Shown piece by piece: positions 1 to 10,665 of a stretch of 45,000 bases of DNA. A program made the translations under genes and the position numbers. Source of the stretch: Chromera velia (taxonomy: Eukaryota > Sar > Chromeraceae); the NCBI GenBank assembly GCA_018398765.1, contig JAHBMJ010005153.1, positions 1 through 45,000 on the forward strand, given 5' to 3'. The notes below the pieces were generated by a model, which worked only from the letters and a program-made list of their open reading frames with translations, was not told the DNA's origin and searched no databases. Numbering within the stretch: the stretch's first letter is position 1; every line of letters starts with the position of its first letter.

Positions 1-32
<32 letters not shown>

Positions 33-33
33 A

Positions 34-76
<43 letters not shown>
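1..76. repeat. (GA)n microsatellite
   Basis: Nearly pure GA dinucleotides with a few single-base interruptions run from the window edge to about 76. The tract lies downstream of the last visible acireductone dioxygenase exon on the minus strand, so it is probably inside that gene's next intron, where it reads as (TC)n on the sense strand. Confidence 0.95.
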
Positions 77-79
<3 letters not shown>

Positions 80-281
80 CCAGTGTCTGACTGTTGAAAT
101 GCCGGTCCCAGACAAAGACAGGAAACAGATGTCTTCTCTTTCCTCGTCAGACGACAAGCAGGAAAGGGGAAGAACGACAAGCACACAGGACAGGAAGAAC
201 GCATTAGAGACAGGCAGAGAACAGAACAGAACAGACCCATCACCAGGCACACACACACACACACACACACACACAACCGAC

Positions 282-914
282 CGGCAGGCAGAGTGATGAG
301 GTGTCCCTTCAGGACTTCAATGCGGATCCAGCGGTCCTGCAAGCCCTCATTTTCATGCATTCATTTTCTGTATGAAAACGAAAATAAAGAAAAAGAATTC
401 TGTATGAAAATGAAGTCAGGACTTCAATGCGGATCCAGCGGTGCTGCAAGCCCCATGCACCCACCCACCCACCCACCCACCCACCCATTCAAGCAGTCAA
501 CCACCTTCAATTACAGCCGCGTTTGAAAAAAAGAAGGCCCGGGAGCTGCTCGTGTAGAAAAGTAGCACGCCCGTGCATGGGAGGGAGTGGGGGAAAGACG
601 AACAGCCATGCAACCTCTCATTCATCATCAAGAAAGCTGCGTGCGTGCGTGCGTCACGCGCGGGGTGGACTCGGGTGAGGCACCCAAAGAGAGCGTTCGT
701 TGGTTCTGATGGTGGAGGAGCAAGAAAACAAAAGCTCGGCACACGCAGAGTTCCACTGAAGGTTCATGGATCAGCAAAGAAAGCGGAAGATAACAAAACC
801 CCATGAGAGAGTCAGAGAAAGAGAGCTAGCGAGACACAAGGCAGAGACAGAGTGCCACCTACCCACCCACCCACACAGAGGAACAGAGAGAGAGAAGAGA
901 AGAAGAAGAAGAAG

Positions 915-945
<31 letters not shown>

Positions 946-1436
946 GAAGAAAGAAAGAAAGAAAGAAAAGAAAGAAAGAAAGAAAGAAAGAAAGAAAAGA
1001 AAAGAAAGAAAGAAAGAAAGGAAGAAAGAAAGAAATGGACGGATTCCGCCGACGAGCGACTGGAGAAGGAAGGTGCCTCGAAAAAAGGAAGATGAACAGA
1101 CACAATGCAGACTGAAGAAGACGATCAAAAAAGAAAAAAAAGAGAGGGGGGGCAGGATCTCGCATGCAGAGAACGATGGAGGAAATATGCGGTGACCTCT
1201 GACATAATCCTTCAAGAAGTGCTGTCAGTCTTGCAGAGGACAAACCTGCCACCTGCCTGTGCAGAAACGACCGCCCCCGCCCTCCAATTAATTCCGCCCT
1301 TCCGACCGACCGCTTTGTCCCTGACATCAAAATACCCGGAGCCCTCCATCACGTACCGCACCTCTGGGTCGGCATGAATGTGCTCTTCGTAGAAACTCTG
1401 CAGGCAAACGGACAAACAAACCGTCAGACAAGAAAT

Positions 1437-1470
<34 letters not shown>

Positions 1471-1473
1471 AGA

Positions 1474-1511
<38 letters not shown>

Positions 1512-1601
1512 CGCACACACACACACACAGACACACACACAGACACACACACAGACACACACACAGACACACACACAGACACACACACAGACACAGACAC
1601 A

Positions 1602-1651
<50 letters not shown>

Positions 1652-2416
1652 CACAGACACACAGACACACACGCACGCACACACACACACACACACACAC
1701 CCGCACACGCACCCGCACACGCACACACGCACACACACACACGCACACACACACACACTCACACACACTCACAAACAAACACACACAAACACACACACAC
1801 GCGCGCGCACGCACGTACGCACACGCTCTCCCCCCCGCCCCCGCTCGCACAGAGAGAGAGAGAAGTCTCACCTTCAGCTTTGCCTCGTAGTTTGGCAACT
1901 TGTCCGGGCCTGCAGAGCACATTGTAAGAAGAACAAAGGGGGTGCTTTGCAAAACGTGTGAGCACATAGTAGAATTGAAAGATGCGATCTCTCTGAACGA
2001 CTGACAGCACGTCACCACGTCTGAGTAATTGTAGTTTTGGGCCTTCCGGATGTCCAACAGCTCCGCGTCGTCGTCAGTACCGCTCTGCAGAGCAAAAATG
2101 GAAGAAAGAGGAGGCACAGAGAAATTGTTTGACCGACGTCAACGAGGACAAAACCAATGCTGCTCCAAGAGACTCACCAGCTGCCAAGCATCGACACCGA
2201 GCGCTGCGAGTTCTTTGACGGAGACGGCTTGGTTCGGCTCCATCTTGTGGGGCGCTCGCTGCAGACATTCGATGATTCATGCGGACAGAAATGAATCTTC
2301 TGAAAGGAAAAGACGTGCACTCAGTTTTATGTTCCTTCAACCTGCCGATGTACCTGATCACCCTCGACGGCATCCATGAACCAGGCATTGATGCCTGCAT
2401 CAACCAACTTGACCAT
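282..2416 (-). CDS. ADI1: Acireductone dioxygenase (ARD), six exons visible, 3' end missing
   Basis: Acireductone dioxygenase oxidises the acireductone of the methionine salvage pathway; it is a cytosolic or nuclear metal enzyme of the cupin fold. Exons on the minus strand: 2416-2354, 2258-2178, 2084-2006, 1909-1872, 1397-1311, 336-282, and all junction phases agree. The start is ATG at 2416; the first exon carries [12 protein letters not shown], matching the family's AWYMDD. Then come the LGVDAWQL segment (about residues 41-48), [11 protein letters not shown] (77-87) and [15 protein letters not shown] (89-103). His93, His95 and Glu99 match three of the four metal ligands. [10 protein letters not shown] and DRWIRIEV follow. 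The last visible exon ends after LPA, in phase 1, before the family's IYHRF motif that holds the fourth ligand; that exon is outside the window or not recognisable. Identity rests on collinear family motifs. Intron 5 (337-1310) is swollen by simple repeats. Confidence 0.93.
309..453. repeat. Duplicated splice acceptor and exon start of ADI1
   Basis: Bases 309-346 and 416-453 are a direct repeat of 38 bp with one mismatch (336 C, 443 G). On the minus strand each copy holds a TTGCAG acceptor and the first 28 bases of ADI1 exon 6. The copy at 309-346 starts with GAC (Asp) and runs on into the rest of the exon. The upstream copy starts with CAC (His) and loses homology soon after GAAGTCCTG, so it looks like a decoy acceptor inside intron 5. 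Confidence 0.9.
455..487. repeat. (CACC)n tetranucleotide repeat
   Basis: A run of CACCCACC units inside intron 5 of the acireductone dioxygenase gene. It reads as (GGGT)n on the sense strand. Confidence 0.85.
893..1035. repeat. Polypurine tract (AAG, AAGC and AAAG repeats)
   Basis: About 140 bases are almost entirely purine on the plus strand, grading from GAA to GCAA to GAAA units. It lies in intron 5 of ADI1, so the sense strand carries a polypyrimidine tract. Long open frames through it on both strands are artefacts of the repeat. Confidence 0.92.
1438..1800. repeat. Compound (CA)n microsatellite of about 360 bp
   Basis: CA dinucleotides, interrupted by CAGA, GA and CGCA blocks, fill the interval between ADI1 exon 5 (ends 1397) and exon 4 (from 1872). 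On the sense strand the intron is mostly (GT)n. It opens long meaningless reading frames rich in Cys-Val or His-Thr. Confidence 0.97.
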
Positions 2417-3676
2417 TCTTCAATCGCTAGAGACGTTTTTTCTCACAGACAAAGATCCACTGTGTGAACGCAGTGGTTGATGGGCAAGAGCTGCCTGTAG
2501 TCAGTCACACGCTTCTCTGAACGATATGCTCGACTTTTTGAGAGCTGTGACAGAGAAAGTGAATTCCGCCATGAGATCATGTTGGGTCCCCCCGGGCGTG
2601 GTGGTATGCCGTGGACAAAAGCCCTGTACCATAATTAATGAGAGCATGCAGTTCTGAAAGTTGATCATTGATACAAAAATGGTCCCCGCCTCCCCCGTGG
2701 AAAAAGCCGGGTCTCCAAGCGGGCGCGTTTTGAATTGTTGGGACATGTTGACCCGGTCGGACCATGCACGCGAGGATTACTGCATCACGGGATACACCCA
2801 ACCAGTTGGGTGAGTGCCTCGGGGGGCCATTTAGGGGGTCGGCCATAATTTGATTGCATGATGAAAACCATCAGGGGCTTGGGCATGTCTTAATTGCCTG
2901 CAGTGCATGCATGGGCAAATGGCGGGGGCCACGGCAACGTGCGCAAAATATGCTCTTCGGGACCGCGCATGAACACATATGCAATTAACTCCGTGCGAGT
3001 TACTTGAGGGGCACGTATCATGAAGAGCGAAGTATATAATATTATAATGCGATCGCGGCTCCGTGCGAGTTGCTGGAGGGGCACATTTTAGAATTTGAGC
3101 GACACCGACCATGACGGAGACAGAACCGAATCCCCCCCAAAAAAATGAAAAAATGCGTTATGCGGATGCGTGCGATCTCAGGGCCTCTCGGCTGATCTCA
3201 GCAGAGCTGAGCTGCCCCCCGAAGCGATAGTCTGCATGAGCTTATGCAGGATGCCACTTCCACAGGCTCCACTGGCATGCCGGGGCCCAGAAAAGCATTG
3301 TCTAGACCAAAACCTATGCCGAAATTAAGGGCGAACAATCAAAGCTTTCACTGAGAAAACAATTGGGGAACAAATTAAAATAAAAAATGATGACAATAGG
3401 TAATGTTCTGTAAACAATATGAAGTTATTGTATGAATTTGATTATTTAGAATGAAATTAAATAAGATTTCATAGAATATGGTTTTTCATATACATAATTA
3501 ATTAGCTCTCCCGGTTTTATCCAGTTTCAAGACGTGCTCTATTAAGCATGCGCTTACAGTATTCTATGACGATTGAAAACTATTTAAGCTATATATTCAG
3601 AACTCAGTTTCTTTAATCAAAAGTTTACGAAATATCCTGCAAAAATTGATTGAAAGTTATCGAACACAAGGTGGAA
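2417..3676. other. Upstream flank of ADI1, no gene seen
   Basis: This holds the probable promoter of ADI1 but no TATA-like or other core signal I can defend. A 24 bp motif beginning ccgtgcgag and ending gaggggcac occurs at 2991-3014 and again at 3061-3084 with two mismatches. From about 3300 the sequence turns AT-rich. Short open frames here have no recognisable content. Confidence 0.6.
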
Positions 3677-4903
3677 GGCTGATATCAAGATGAACCCCAA
3701 ACAAAAATTGGGGCCAAAAAATTTTGAGGGGGTTAAGCCCGTCCGGGCGATCCCGGTGGCGTATAACGTCCAAAAAGGCATCAAAATGGTCCCTAGAGGC
3801 CGCCGAGTGCAGTGGTGCATAAATTTGGACCATAACTTTCCGGGGCCACTCTCAAAATTACCAAAATATACTGAGACTACTCAAAAAGCATACTAACATA
3901 CAAAGAAGGGTCATTTCGTCCTCTCGTCTCTTCCTTTCTATCTTGTTGTGTAGAGCAGTACCGATGGTCAAAGTAGTATCATTCTGCTCCCTTATTACTA
4001 GATAAAGTGTGTCTGTGTTGGGGTGAAGTCTTGTGGCGCAGTTGATCTGCTTTTACGTGTCTGGCAACTCCAGTCTGGAGCAGGACGTCAGGAAAATACC
4101 TCTCAGGCCTCTAAAGCAACATTCCTTCTTTCTGTCAGGAGACCACAGAATTGATCCCCGGCAATTTTGCTCAATGCCCTATATCTGTTGTCATCCTCCA
4201 AGGCCAACGGGATAGTTTTCTGGTGCATCTGCTGGTTATGTGAAGGCGAGATTGTTTTGTCTTCTTGTTATGGAGAATTGACGTCTCAGGGGTGTTGATC
4301 AACCTCCAACTCCCCCGGTAAGTGGTTCTGTCCTGCTCTTTCCCTCTAGACAGGAGCATAATTATGAGTGTTGGGCAGACTCTAGGGGCAAACTGGATAC
4401 CTTGGTATGATGGCTGCAGGTTTGAAGCGCCCAAAAAAGAAAAAGCCCTTCCGGCAATTTCACATAGGGCGCCCTCTGGAGTCTATCTTTTTGTTCCTGA
4501 GCAGACTTGTCACTTGAAGTCCACAGTGCACCAACCATTCGTTATCCCCTGTTGGAACTAAGTTACCTAGACTAGATAGAGTGTGTCGGTATGCATCTTA
4601 TCATCATTGATGCATCACAGCCCTTTCTGGACTTTAGAGACCAGAAAGGCCTCTTCAATTTGTTGAAGTATCAACTCTCTGACTGTCGTTCTTGACACTC
4701 CTTATATATCTGGGAGCCGTTTTTTCTGTACCAATGAGCTAGAGAGAGTCTAGCAAGGCTGTCTGATGCCTTCTAGGTCATAGCTTGCCGATTCGAAGGG
4801 AAAGGAAGACATGCAATCCCTTCGCCCCTTCCTCATAGAAAATTTTGAGGGGGTTAAGGCGGCAGTGAGGTGAATTTTTGTTCGACGCTCATCTTGATAT
4901 GCC
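3677..4903. mobile_element. Candidate inverted-repeat element, non-autonomous
   Basis: The segment at 3677-3711 (ggctgatatcaagatga followed by aacaaaaattgg) is matched in inverted orientation at 4872-4903 with small indels. Just inside both ends lies the same 20 bp direct motif, at 3718-3737 and 4839-4858 (reading aaaattttgaggg, then ggttaag). The interior has no recognisable transposase, and short frames at 4033-4215 and 4322-4561 look random. A small perfect hairpin with 9-base arms sits at 4622-4649. Target duplication was not established, so element status is inference. Confidence 0.45.
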
Positions 4904-5199
4904 GCCGCCGCCTTGCGAAAGTTATTTAAAGTTATTCTGAAATTAACTTAAAAGATGAATACGTTAAAAATATAATCTAACAAAGTTATTGTTGTTGTTT
5001 CTTTTTGCAATTACTTGCAGTCTAAACTCGATTCCTCCAATGATTGTGTTTTCCACATTTTCGGAAGGCAAAAACTAGCAAAAACGTTCTTTGTTTTCCA
5101 AGAAATTTTTAAAGCCAGCATCCGAGCATACGAAAACAGAAAACAAAACCAGATAAATGAAAGTGGAACAGACGTCATACACGCAAACAGACAAGAAAG

Positions 5200-6285
5200 A
5201 TGAAGATAGATGAAGACTGAAAGGTCATTATGTGAGGGGAAATGGAAGATGAAAGTGAACCGGACCTTCTGCAAGCAGACAGGCTGGCAGACGGGAAAGA
5301 TTGATGAAACTGGAGAGGCCGTCATATACGCAGGCAGGAAAGATTGTAGAAAGTGGGGAGGCCATCATACAAGCAGGCACGACGATCGGAAGTGGGCGAT
5401 AGTGGAAAGTCATCGTGCATGCAGACAGGGAAGATGGAAAATGAGAAAACGTCATGCACATTGAGAGGAAACATCGAAGCAGAAAAGCTTTCATGCAAGT
5501 CCACAGGAAAAATGAAAGTGAGAGAGGCCGTCATACACGCAGGCTGGAAAGATGCAAGCGGCGAGCCCTCATACAAGCAGGCAAGGGAGGGTGAAAGTGG
5601 AGAGGCCGTCGTACAAGCAGGCAGGAAAGATGGAAGTGGAGAGCCGCCTTCAAGCAGGCAAGACAGATAAAAATCGTGCAAGCAGACAGCGAAGATGGAA
5701 CCTGAGAAGAAGCCATGCAAAGCGACGGGAAACATGGAAGCGGAGAAGCTGCGACAGAAAAGATGAAAGTGGAGAGGCCCTTTACATGCAGGCAGGAAAG
5801 ATGGAATTAAGCTAGCGGAAAGTTGTCATGCAAGCAGGCAAGACAGACGAAAGTGGAGAGTCCTCATGCAAGCAGACAGGGAAGGTGGAACCTGAGAAGG
5901 CGTCATGCAAACTGACAGGAAACATGTGAGCGGAGAAGCTTTCATGCAAGTCAACAGAAAAGATGAAAGTAGAGAGACCGTCATACATGCAGGCAGCCAG
6001 GAAAGGTGGAAGCGCGGAGAGCCGTCATGCATGCAAGCAGGCAAGGCAGAGGAAAGTAGAGAGCCATCAGGCAAGCAAACAGGAGAGATGGAAGCTGAGA
6101 AGACTTCATGCAAGCAGTAAGCGAAGATGAAAGTGGAAAGGCCGTCATGCAAACAGACAGAAAGATGAGAGTGGTGAGGCCGTCATGCAAACAGACAGAA
6201 AGATGAAAGTGGTGAGGCGGTGATGCAAACAGACAGAAAGATGGAAGTGGAGAGGTCGTCATTATGAAAGGAAAGATGAAAGTAG
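5200..6285. repeat. Degenerate minisatellite, 38-39 bp unit, roughly 25-28 copies
   Basis: A unit built around aggccgtcatgcaagcaggc followed by aggaaagatggaagtggag repeats head to tail for about 1.1 kb with substitutions and indels. Near 6140-6250 the spacing is 38; elsewhere it is often 39. Because 39 is a multiple of three, both strands show open frames of 60-137 codons with 13-residue repeats (minus strand: ACMHDGSP- and LSSF-like). I take these as by-products of the repeat, since frame is lost repeatedly and no start, splice or domain context supports coding. Confidence 0.9.
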
Positions 6286-7273
6286 AGAGTCCGCTTCATA
6301 CACACATGGAACCTCTGGCCTGAAGATTCGATACTCTCACTATGTGTCTAGACAGATGCTTGACTGGACTGTGGAGAGTGCATGACGTTACCAAATCTCG
6401 TAGCCAGGTCAGTCAAAAAGCTGCACGCACAGACGCAGGATGGGCTGCGGATTTGAACTTACTGGTGGGCTTGCTACTCCCATCTGGTCCAGATAGAAGC
6501 ATGTGCTGCTACGTTTGTCCCATGCTGCTACGTTTGTCCCATGCCTGTTCTTTTTTGCCGATGTTTGTGCATCGAAGATCCTTAATTGAACGTATTCGTG
6601 CAAAAGCCATGTGCGAAAACTTGGCCCAAGAGTTTGCGGACGTTGCGTACGTGCGTCAGCTGTGGTCCCGCAAATATTGCTTGAGGGGCACGCTTCTGTA
6701 TCTGGGCGCAGGGATTGTTTTCTTGCGACCGTTCGCACGGAGCTGTGTGTTGCATGACGGATGGGTGTCGAGATCGGGCACGCGCTCTTGCGTCGCCCGT
6801 TGGCCAAGGTCGCGGGGCTGCGGGTGTACAGATCTAGACAAGAACCGAGGCCCTGGGCCCCGGCATATGCGCGCGTATTCTGCTGCCAACATGTCCCCAA
6901 AGTCCCGTCCATGTCCGACCGGGTTTCTGTAGCGGGCCGCAGTGCGGCCCGCTGCGTCGTATTAAACAGTTAATTCGTGTTTGAAGAGGTTTGAAGAGGA
7001 GTCTTCTGTTTTCCTCTTTGCATATGTGATCTCACGCCATCGTGTCTTCAGAGATGCACCAATTGAGTCCAAGTCCATGTGACGTGCTTGCGTGCATGCC
7101 TGGTGTGTGTGTGTGTGCTTCTGATTTGGAAGAATGTAGAGAGGGGGGGAAATGATCTCGTCCTCGCCCACAGTTGAGTCTACTTCATCGATAACGTCTC
7201 ACAGCGCTTCCGTTTCTTTTAAAGATGTTTTGTTGATGACAGACAAATCCCAACCTGATTTCAAGAAAAGAAT
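6286..7273. other. Flank upstream of the ankyrin gene, with a strong palindrome
   Basis: No supported gene. Open frames at 6342-6932 (plus) and 6409-6912 (minus) oppose each other in a GC-rich stretch and resemble nothing I know. At 6931-6953 there is a near-perfect palindrome: an 11-base arm (agcgggccgca), one central G, and its exact complement. The last few hundred bases before 7274 should hold the promoter and leader of the ankyrin-repeat gene. Confidence 0.5.
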
Positions 7274-10200
7274 ATGTCACGCTTTCACCTACCTGAAACG
7301 CCCGATGAGTTTGAGATCCGATGCAACCAGCTCCACGAACAGATGAGAGTGATGATGGAGAGGGAAGTGCAAGCGTCTGACTACTATTCAGGTGACGCTC
7401 TTTCCTCTTCCGCTCACAGCAAGTACCAGGGGCCTGAGGCTCTTTTTCAGGCAGACGGGCTGGACTCCAGCCGGGATGGCTCCACTGCTCCAACCCACAA
7501 GAACTTCTCGGACGCTCGAACGGAGTCCACCAGTCCAGGGGTGAGTGTCTGATCGACTTTTTGTTTGCATGACCTGGCCCTTCTCGAGACGACAAAAAAA
7601 GGTCATACGATGGTCTACTGTGACAAAAGAATTTGTTTTGTTGGTGCAGGTGGCCGAGTCTAGAGCCTCCGGAAGGGCGTCTGTGACCTCTGTGGCGAGC
7701 CGGGGGGTCCCTCTGGTGAGCTGGCGGCAGGCAGAGAGTCTCCTCTCCTCTCTTCGTTTTGGTGTTAATCTGAGCGTCTCTTTTCGTGGGGTGGTGTTTC
7801 ATGGTTTTCTTTGGTCTTGTTTTCTTTCTTTGTCTTCCTTTTTTCTTTTGTTTGTTTCTTCTTCCTGTCTTTCTTTCTTCCTGATTCCTTCCTCCCTCCA
7901 CCCCATTCTTGCCTTCCTGGATTCCTTTCCCCTTTGTTTTTGTTTCCGGGCTTTCATTCGTTCCTTCTCCGTCGCGATATCTTGGGCGCGCGCTGGCCCT
8001 CTTCTTTCTTCTTTTGTGTATCTGTGCGTCCACTCCTCGTGCGCTCCGGGTGAAATTGTATGTGCGTGCGTGTCTGTGCGTGTGCGTGTGTATAAATGTG
8101 AAAGTGTGTGGGTGTGCGTGCGTGTGCGTGTGTGCGCGCATGACTTTTCTGCAGGGTGTGGGGTCCCCTGCGTCCACAGCTTGGAAGAGGGTACGTTCGT
8201 TCGTTGGGTAGATTAGTGAGTAGCCAGGGGGCTGGCTGGCTGCACCATGTCTTGTATTTCTTTCTGTCTGTCTTTCTTTTCTTTTCTTTCTTTTTTGAAG
8301 AAAGGACGATATTGTCTGTCTGTCTGTCTGTCTGTCTTTGTCGGTGCTTTTTGTCTGTTGTGTTCATGAAGAAAAGGAGTGAGAAGAAGAAGAAACATGT
8401 AGTCTGTCTTTGTCGGTGCTTTCTTTGATTTTCCGAATGATTTTGTCGTGTTTCATTTGTGCTTCGAACGGAAAAAGACAAATGAAAAAAGACGCCATAC
8501 AGTTCTTCTTTGCTTCTGTCTGTCTTTCGTCTCTTCTCTTCCGCCCGAAACCAGGACTCAAGCAAACAAGAGGTGAGGCTTCCTTTCTTAATTGACACTT
8601 TCTGTCTGTCGGTCTGTCTGTCTATTTGTCTGTCAGAAAGAAAGGAGGCGAAAAAGTAACGTAGAGAAAAGCCGATACAGCCTGTCTCTTTTTTTTTTTT
8701 CTTTTCTCCCCTGCAGCAAGCAAGCAGCAGTCAAATCTCGCTGCCGAGCGCAAGCTCCCCTTCAGGACCCTCTGAGGGCAGCAGCCGGCCAGAACTTCCG
8801 AAACTCACGTTACCGGGCATCATCTCGAAAGAGGAGGGCAGGCGCCCGTATGCCTCCTTGCCTTTTGTGCGCTCTGTGCCTGAGGCAGACCTCCTCAAGG
8901 CAGCAGAGATGGGGGACGTCCAGGTGATCAAAACGGCCGTTTTCTCCGGTACGAACCCGGACGCAACGGACGCGACTGGCTCCACGGCGTTGCACATAGC
9001 GTCGAAAGCGGGGCGGGAGGAGATAGTGGTTCTCTTGCTCTCTCACAGGGCCTCAGCCCATAAATCGAACAAAGAGGGCCGCACTGCGCTGCATTTGGCC
9101 TCTCTGAGGGGTCATGAGCGCATCGTAGTCTTGCTTTTGAAGGCGGGTGCAGACCCGAATGCACGAACGAAATTCGGGTCTGCGGCCCTCCATTGGGCCG
9201 CCGCTCGGGGACATTTGGGGGTCGTTCGTGCACTGCTCGGTCACGGTGCGAAGGTGGACGTGCCGACGTGCGAGAATGAGGGTACTGCTCTGTTGAGTGC
9301 CGCCTTCTGCGGTCACCTCCCGGTGGTGCGGGTGCTCCTTTCCCACGGTGCGCGCATCTGTGCAACAAATGGAAAGGGAATGACGGCGTTGCACCTCGCG
9401 GCCTCGAGAGGTCACGACAAGGTGGTGGCCGAACTCGTGAACACCTGCGAGAGGTCCTCTGGACTCTTGGCCGTCTCCCCGGGTCGACTCCCCCTTTTGA
9501 GCCCGTCCCCTTCCTCGTCGTCTGGGGGGGAGGGAAGGACGGAGGAACTGGATGTCACTTGGAGCTTCGTCAACGCAGTTGATAGGGTCCGTCAGTCAGT
9601 CAGTCAACAGGCAGGCAGGGAAATGGAGAGAAAGAGAGTCAAGAAGAGGAATGGGGGTATCGTGTCCGCTTGGACTTCTGAAAAGGGCTGAGATATTGCC
9701 GAGGCCCCCCCCCTCTTCTCTCTCCATCTAGCGATCGTTTCTTCTTTATTTTCTTTCTTGCCTTCTTCCTTTCTGTCAGGCCGGCAATGCTTACGCTAAT
9801 TTCGCTCCCTCCTTCAATGTGTCTTTTGCATGCTGTGCTCTGTGTATGTATGTGCGTGTCTTCGTGCACCCTGTTTGATTTCCTTGCTCTCTTTTTTTCT
9901 TTCTTTTTTTCTTCTTTTATTCTTTCAGGTCGGAGAGACGGCTCTCCACAAGGCCGCAGCTGCTGGGTCAGAAGAGGCTGCGAGGGTCCTGATGGAGGCA
10001 GGGGCAGACCCCTACACAGTCAGCGCGGCAGGGCAGTCCCCTCTTGCAGTTGCCACGGTGTTGGGGGAGGATAAGGTCGCGGCCGTGATCCGCGCACTGA
10101 CCCCCCCCGGGTTGCCGAAGGGGAACACTCGCATGAGCAGCACCACCGCCGCGACAGCGAGCACTTCTCCCCCCGCATCTCTTTCGGTTGCTGCTTCAAA

Positions 10201-10522
10201 GGCAAATGAGGCGGGAAAGGGAAAAGAGAGCACGGCAGGCCTCCCGCCAAACAGCAGCAGCCTAGCGTCGAAGAACGAGAAGGGCGTCTCATCTCTCGAG
10301 GGAGAGAGGGGGGGGGCAACGGAAGAGGAGGAGGGGGAGGATAATGACAGTGCGACATGGCTCGAGATTGCGACCGACGCAGGGGCCCACAGTGACTGTG
10401 GGGGGATGGGCCGTGAGTCCCCCGTGCGTGCGTCAAGCCAGGACCCCCCCCAGCAGCAACCGTCGAAGGCCCCCCTCCGTCTCCCTCTAGGTCTCTCCCT
10501 GAATCTTTCCTGCCGTCGGTGA
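7274..10522 (+). CDS. Ankyrin-repeat protein, 616 aa, six exons
   Basis: Exons 7274-7540, 7650-7715, 8155-8190, 8555-8572, 8717-9586 and 9929-10522 join in phase 0 throughout, giving 616 residues. Residues 1-183 are polar and Ser-rich without a known domain. Ankyrin repeats begin near residue 184 (ADLLKAAEMGDVQVIK) and run as six units to about 370, with repeated GxTALHxAS and VVxLLLxxGA cores. A Ser/Gly-rich insert of about 50 residues follows, and exon 6 adds two more repeats (GETALHKAAAAG, about residue 421 on). The C-terminal 130 residues are low-complexity, Ser/Glu-rich and probably disordered. No membrane segment or catalytic domain is visible, so it is likely a protein-binding scaffold with unknown partner. 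Exon 4 is only 18 bases; it and the start codon are the least certain parts. Confidence 0.85.
8312..8337. repeat. (TGTC)n repeat in ankyrin-gene intron 3
   Basis: Six or more TGTC units. Just after it, a stretch of about 20 bases (gtctttgtcggtgcttt) recurs at 8405, a local duplication within the same intron. Confidence 0.85.
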
Positions 10523-10618
10523 TTGACCGACGCACGCATGCATGCACATGCAATGCTGTGAGTGACAGACAGACTGACTGACTGCATGAGCGTGGACTTG
10601 CATGCATGCATGCAGAAT

Positions 10619-10621
<3 letters not shown>

Positions 10622-10661
<40 letters not shown>
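10622..10661. repeat. (GA)n microsatellite
   Basis: Uninterrupted GA dinucleotides about 100 bases downstream of the ankyrin gene's stop codon, possibly in its 3' untranslated region. Confidence 0.95.

Positions 10662-10665
<4 letters not shown>

Noticed and set aside
766-1330. Overlapping Lys/Arg-rich and Phe/Ser-rich frames on both strands
   Set aside because: They are produced by the polypurine/polypyrimidine tract in ADI1 intron 5 and have no domain or splice support.
1212-2117. 301-codon minus frame rich in Cys and Val
   Set aside because: It is read through the (CA)n intron. Only its parts near 1311-1397 and 2006-2084 are real ADI1 exons in that frame; the rest is repeat translation.
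5322-6262. Minus-strand frames with 13-residue repeats, and plus-strand equivalents
   Set aside because: Open on both strands because the repeat unit is 39 bp; frame changes where the unit is 38 bp and no start or splice context exists.
5200-6285. CRISPR array
   Set aside because: Units are directly adjacent without unique spacers, and the context is eukaryotic. It is a minisatellite.
6342-6932. 196-codon plus frame opposed by a 167-codon minus frame
   Set aside because: GC-rich antiparallel frames with no recognisable content. Neither could be preferred, so none was annotated.
7185-8177. 330-codon minus frame antisense to the ankyrin gene
   Set aside because: It covers plus-strand exons and introns without regard to their boundaries and is basic, low-complexity sequence. 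The plus strand has consistent splice phases and ankyrin motifs.
10012-10611. 199- and 195-codon minus frames antisense to ankyrin exon 6
   Set aside because: Shadow frames of the GC-rich coding exon.
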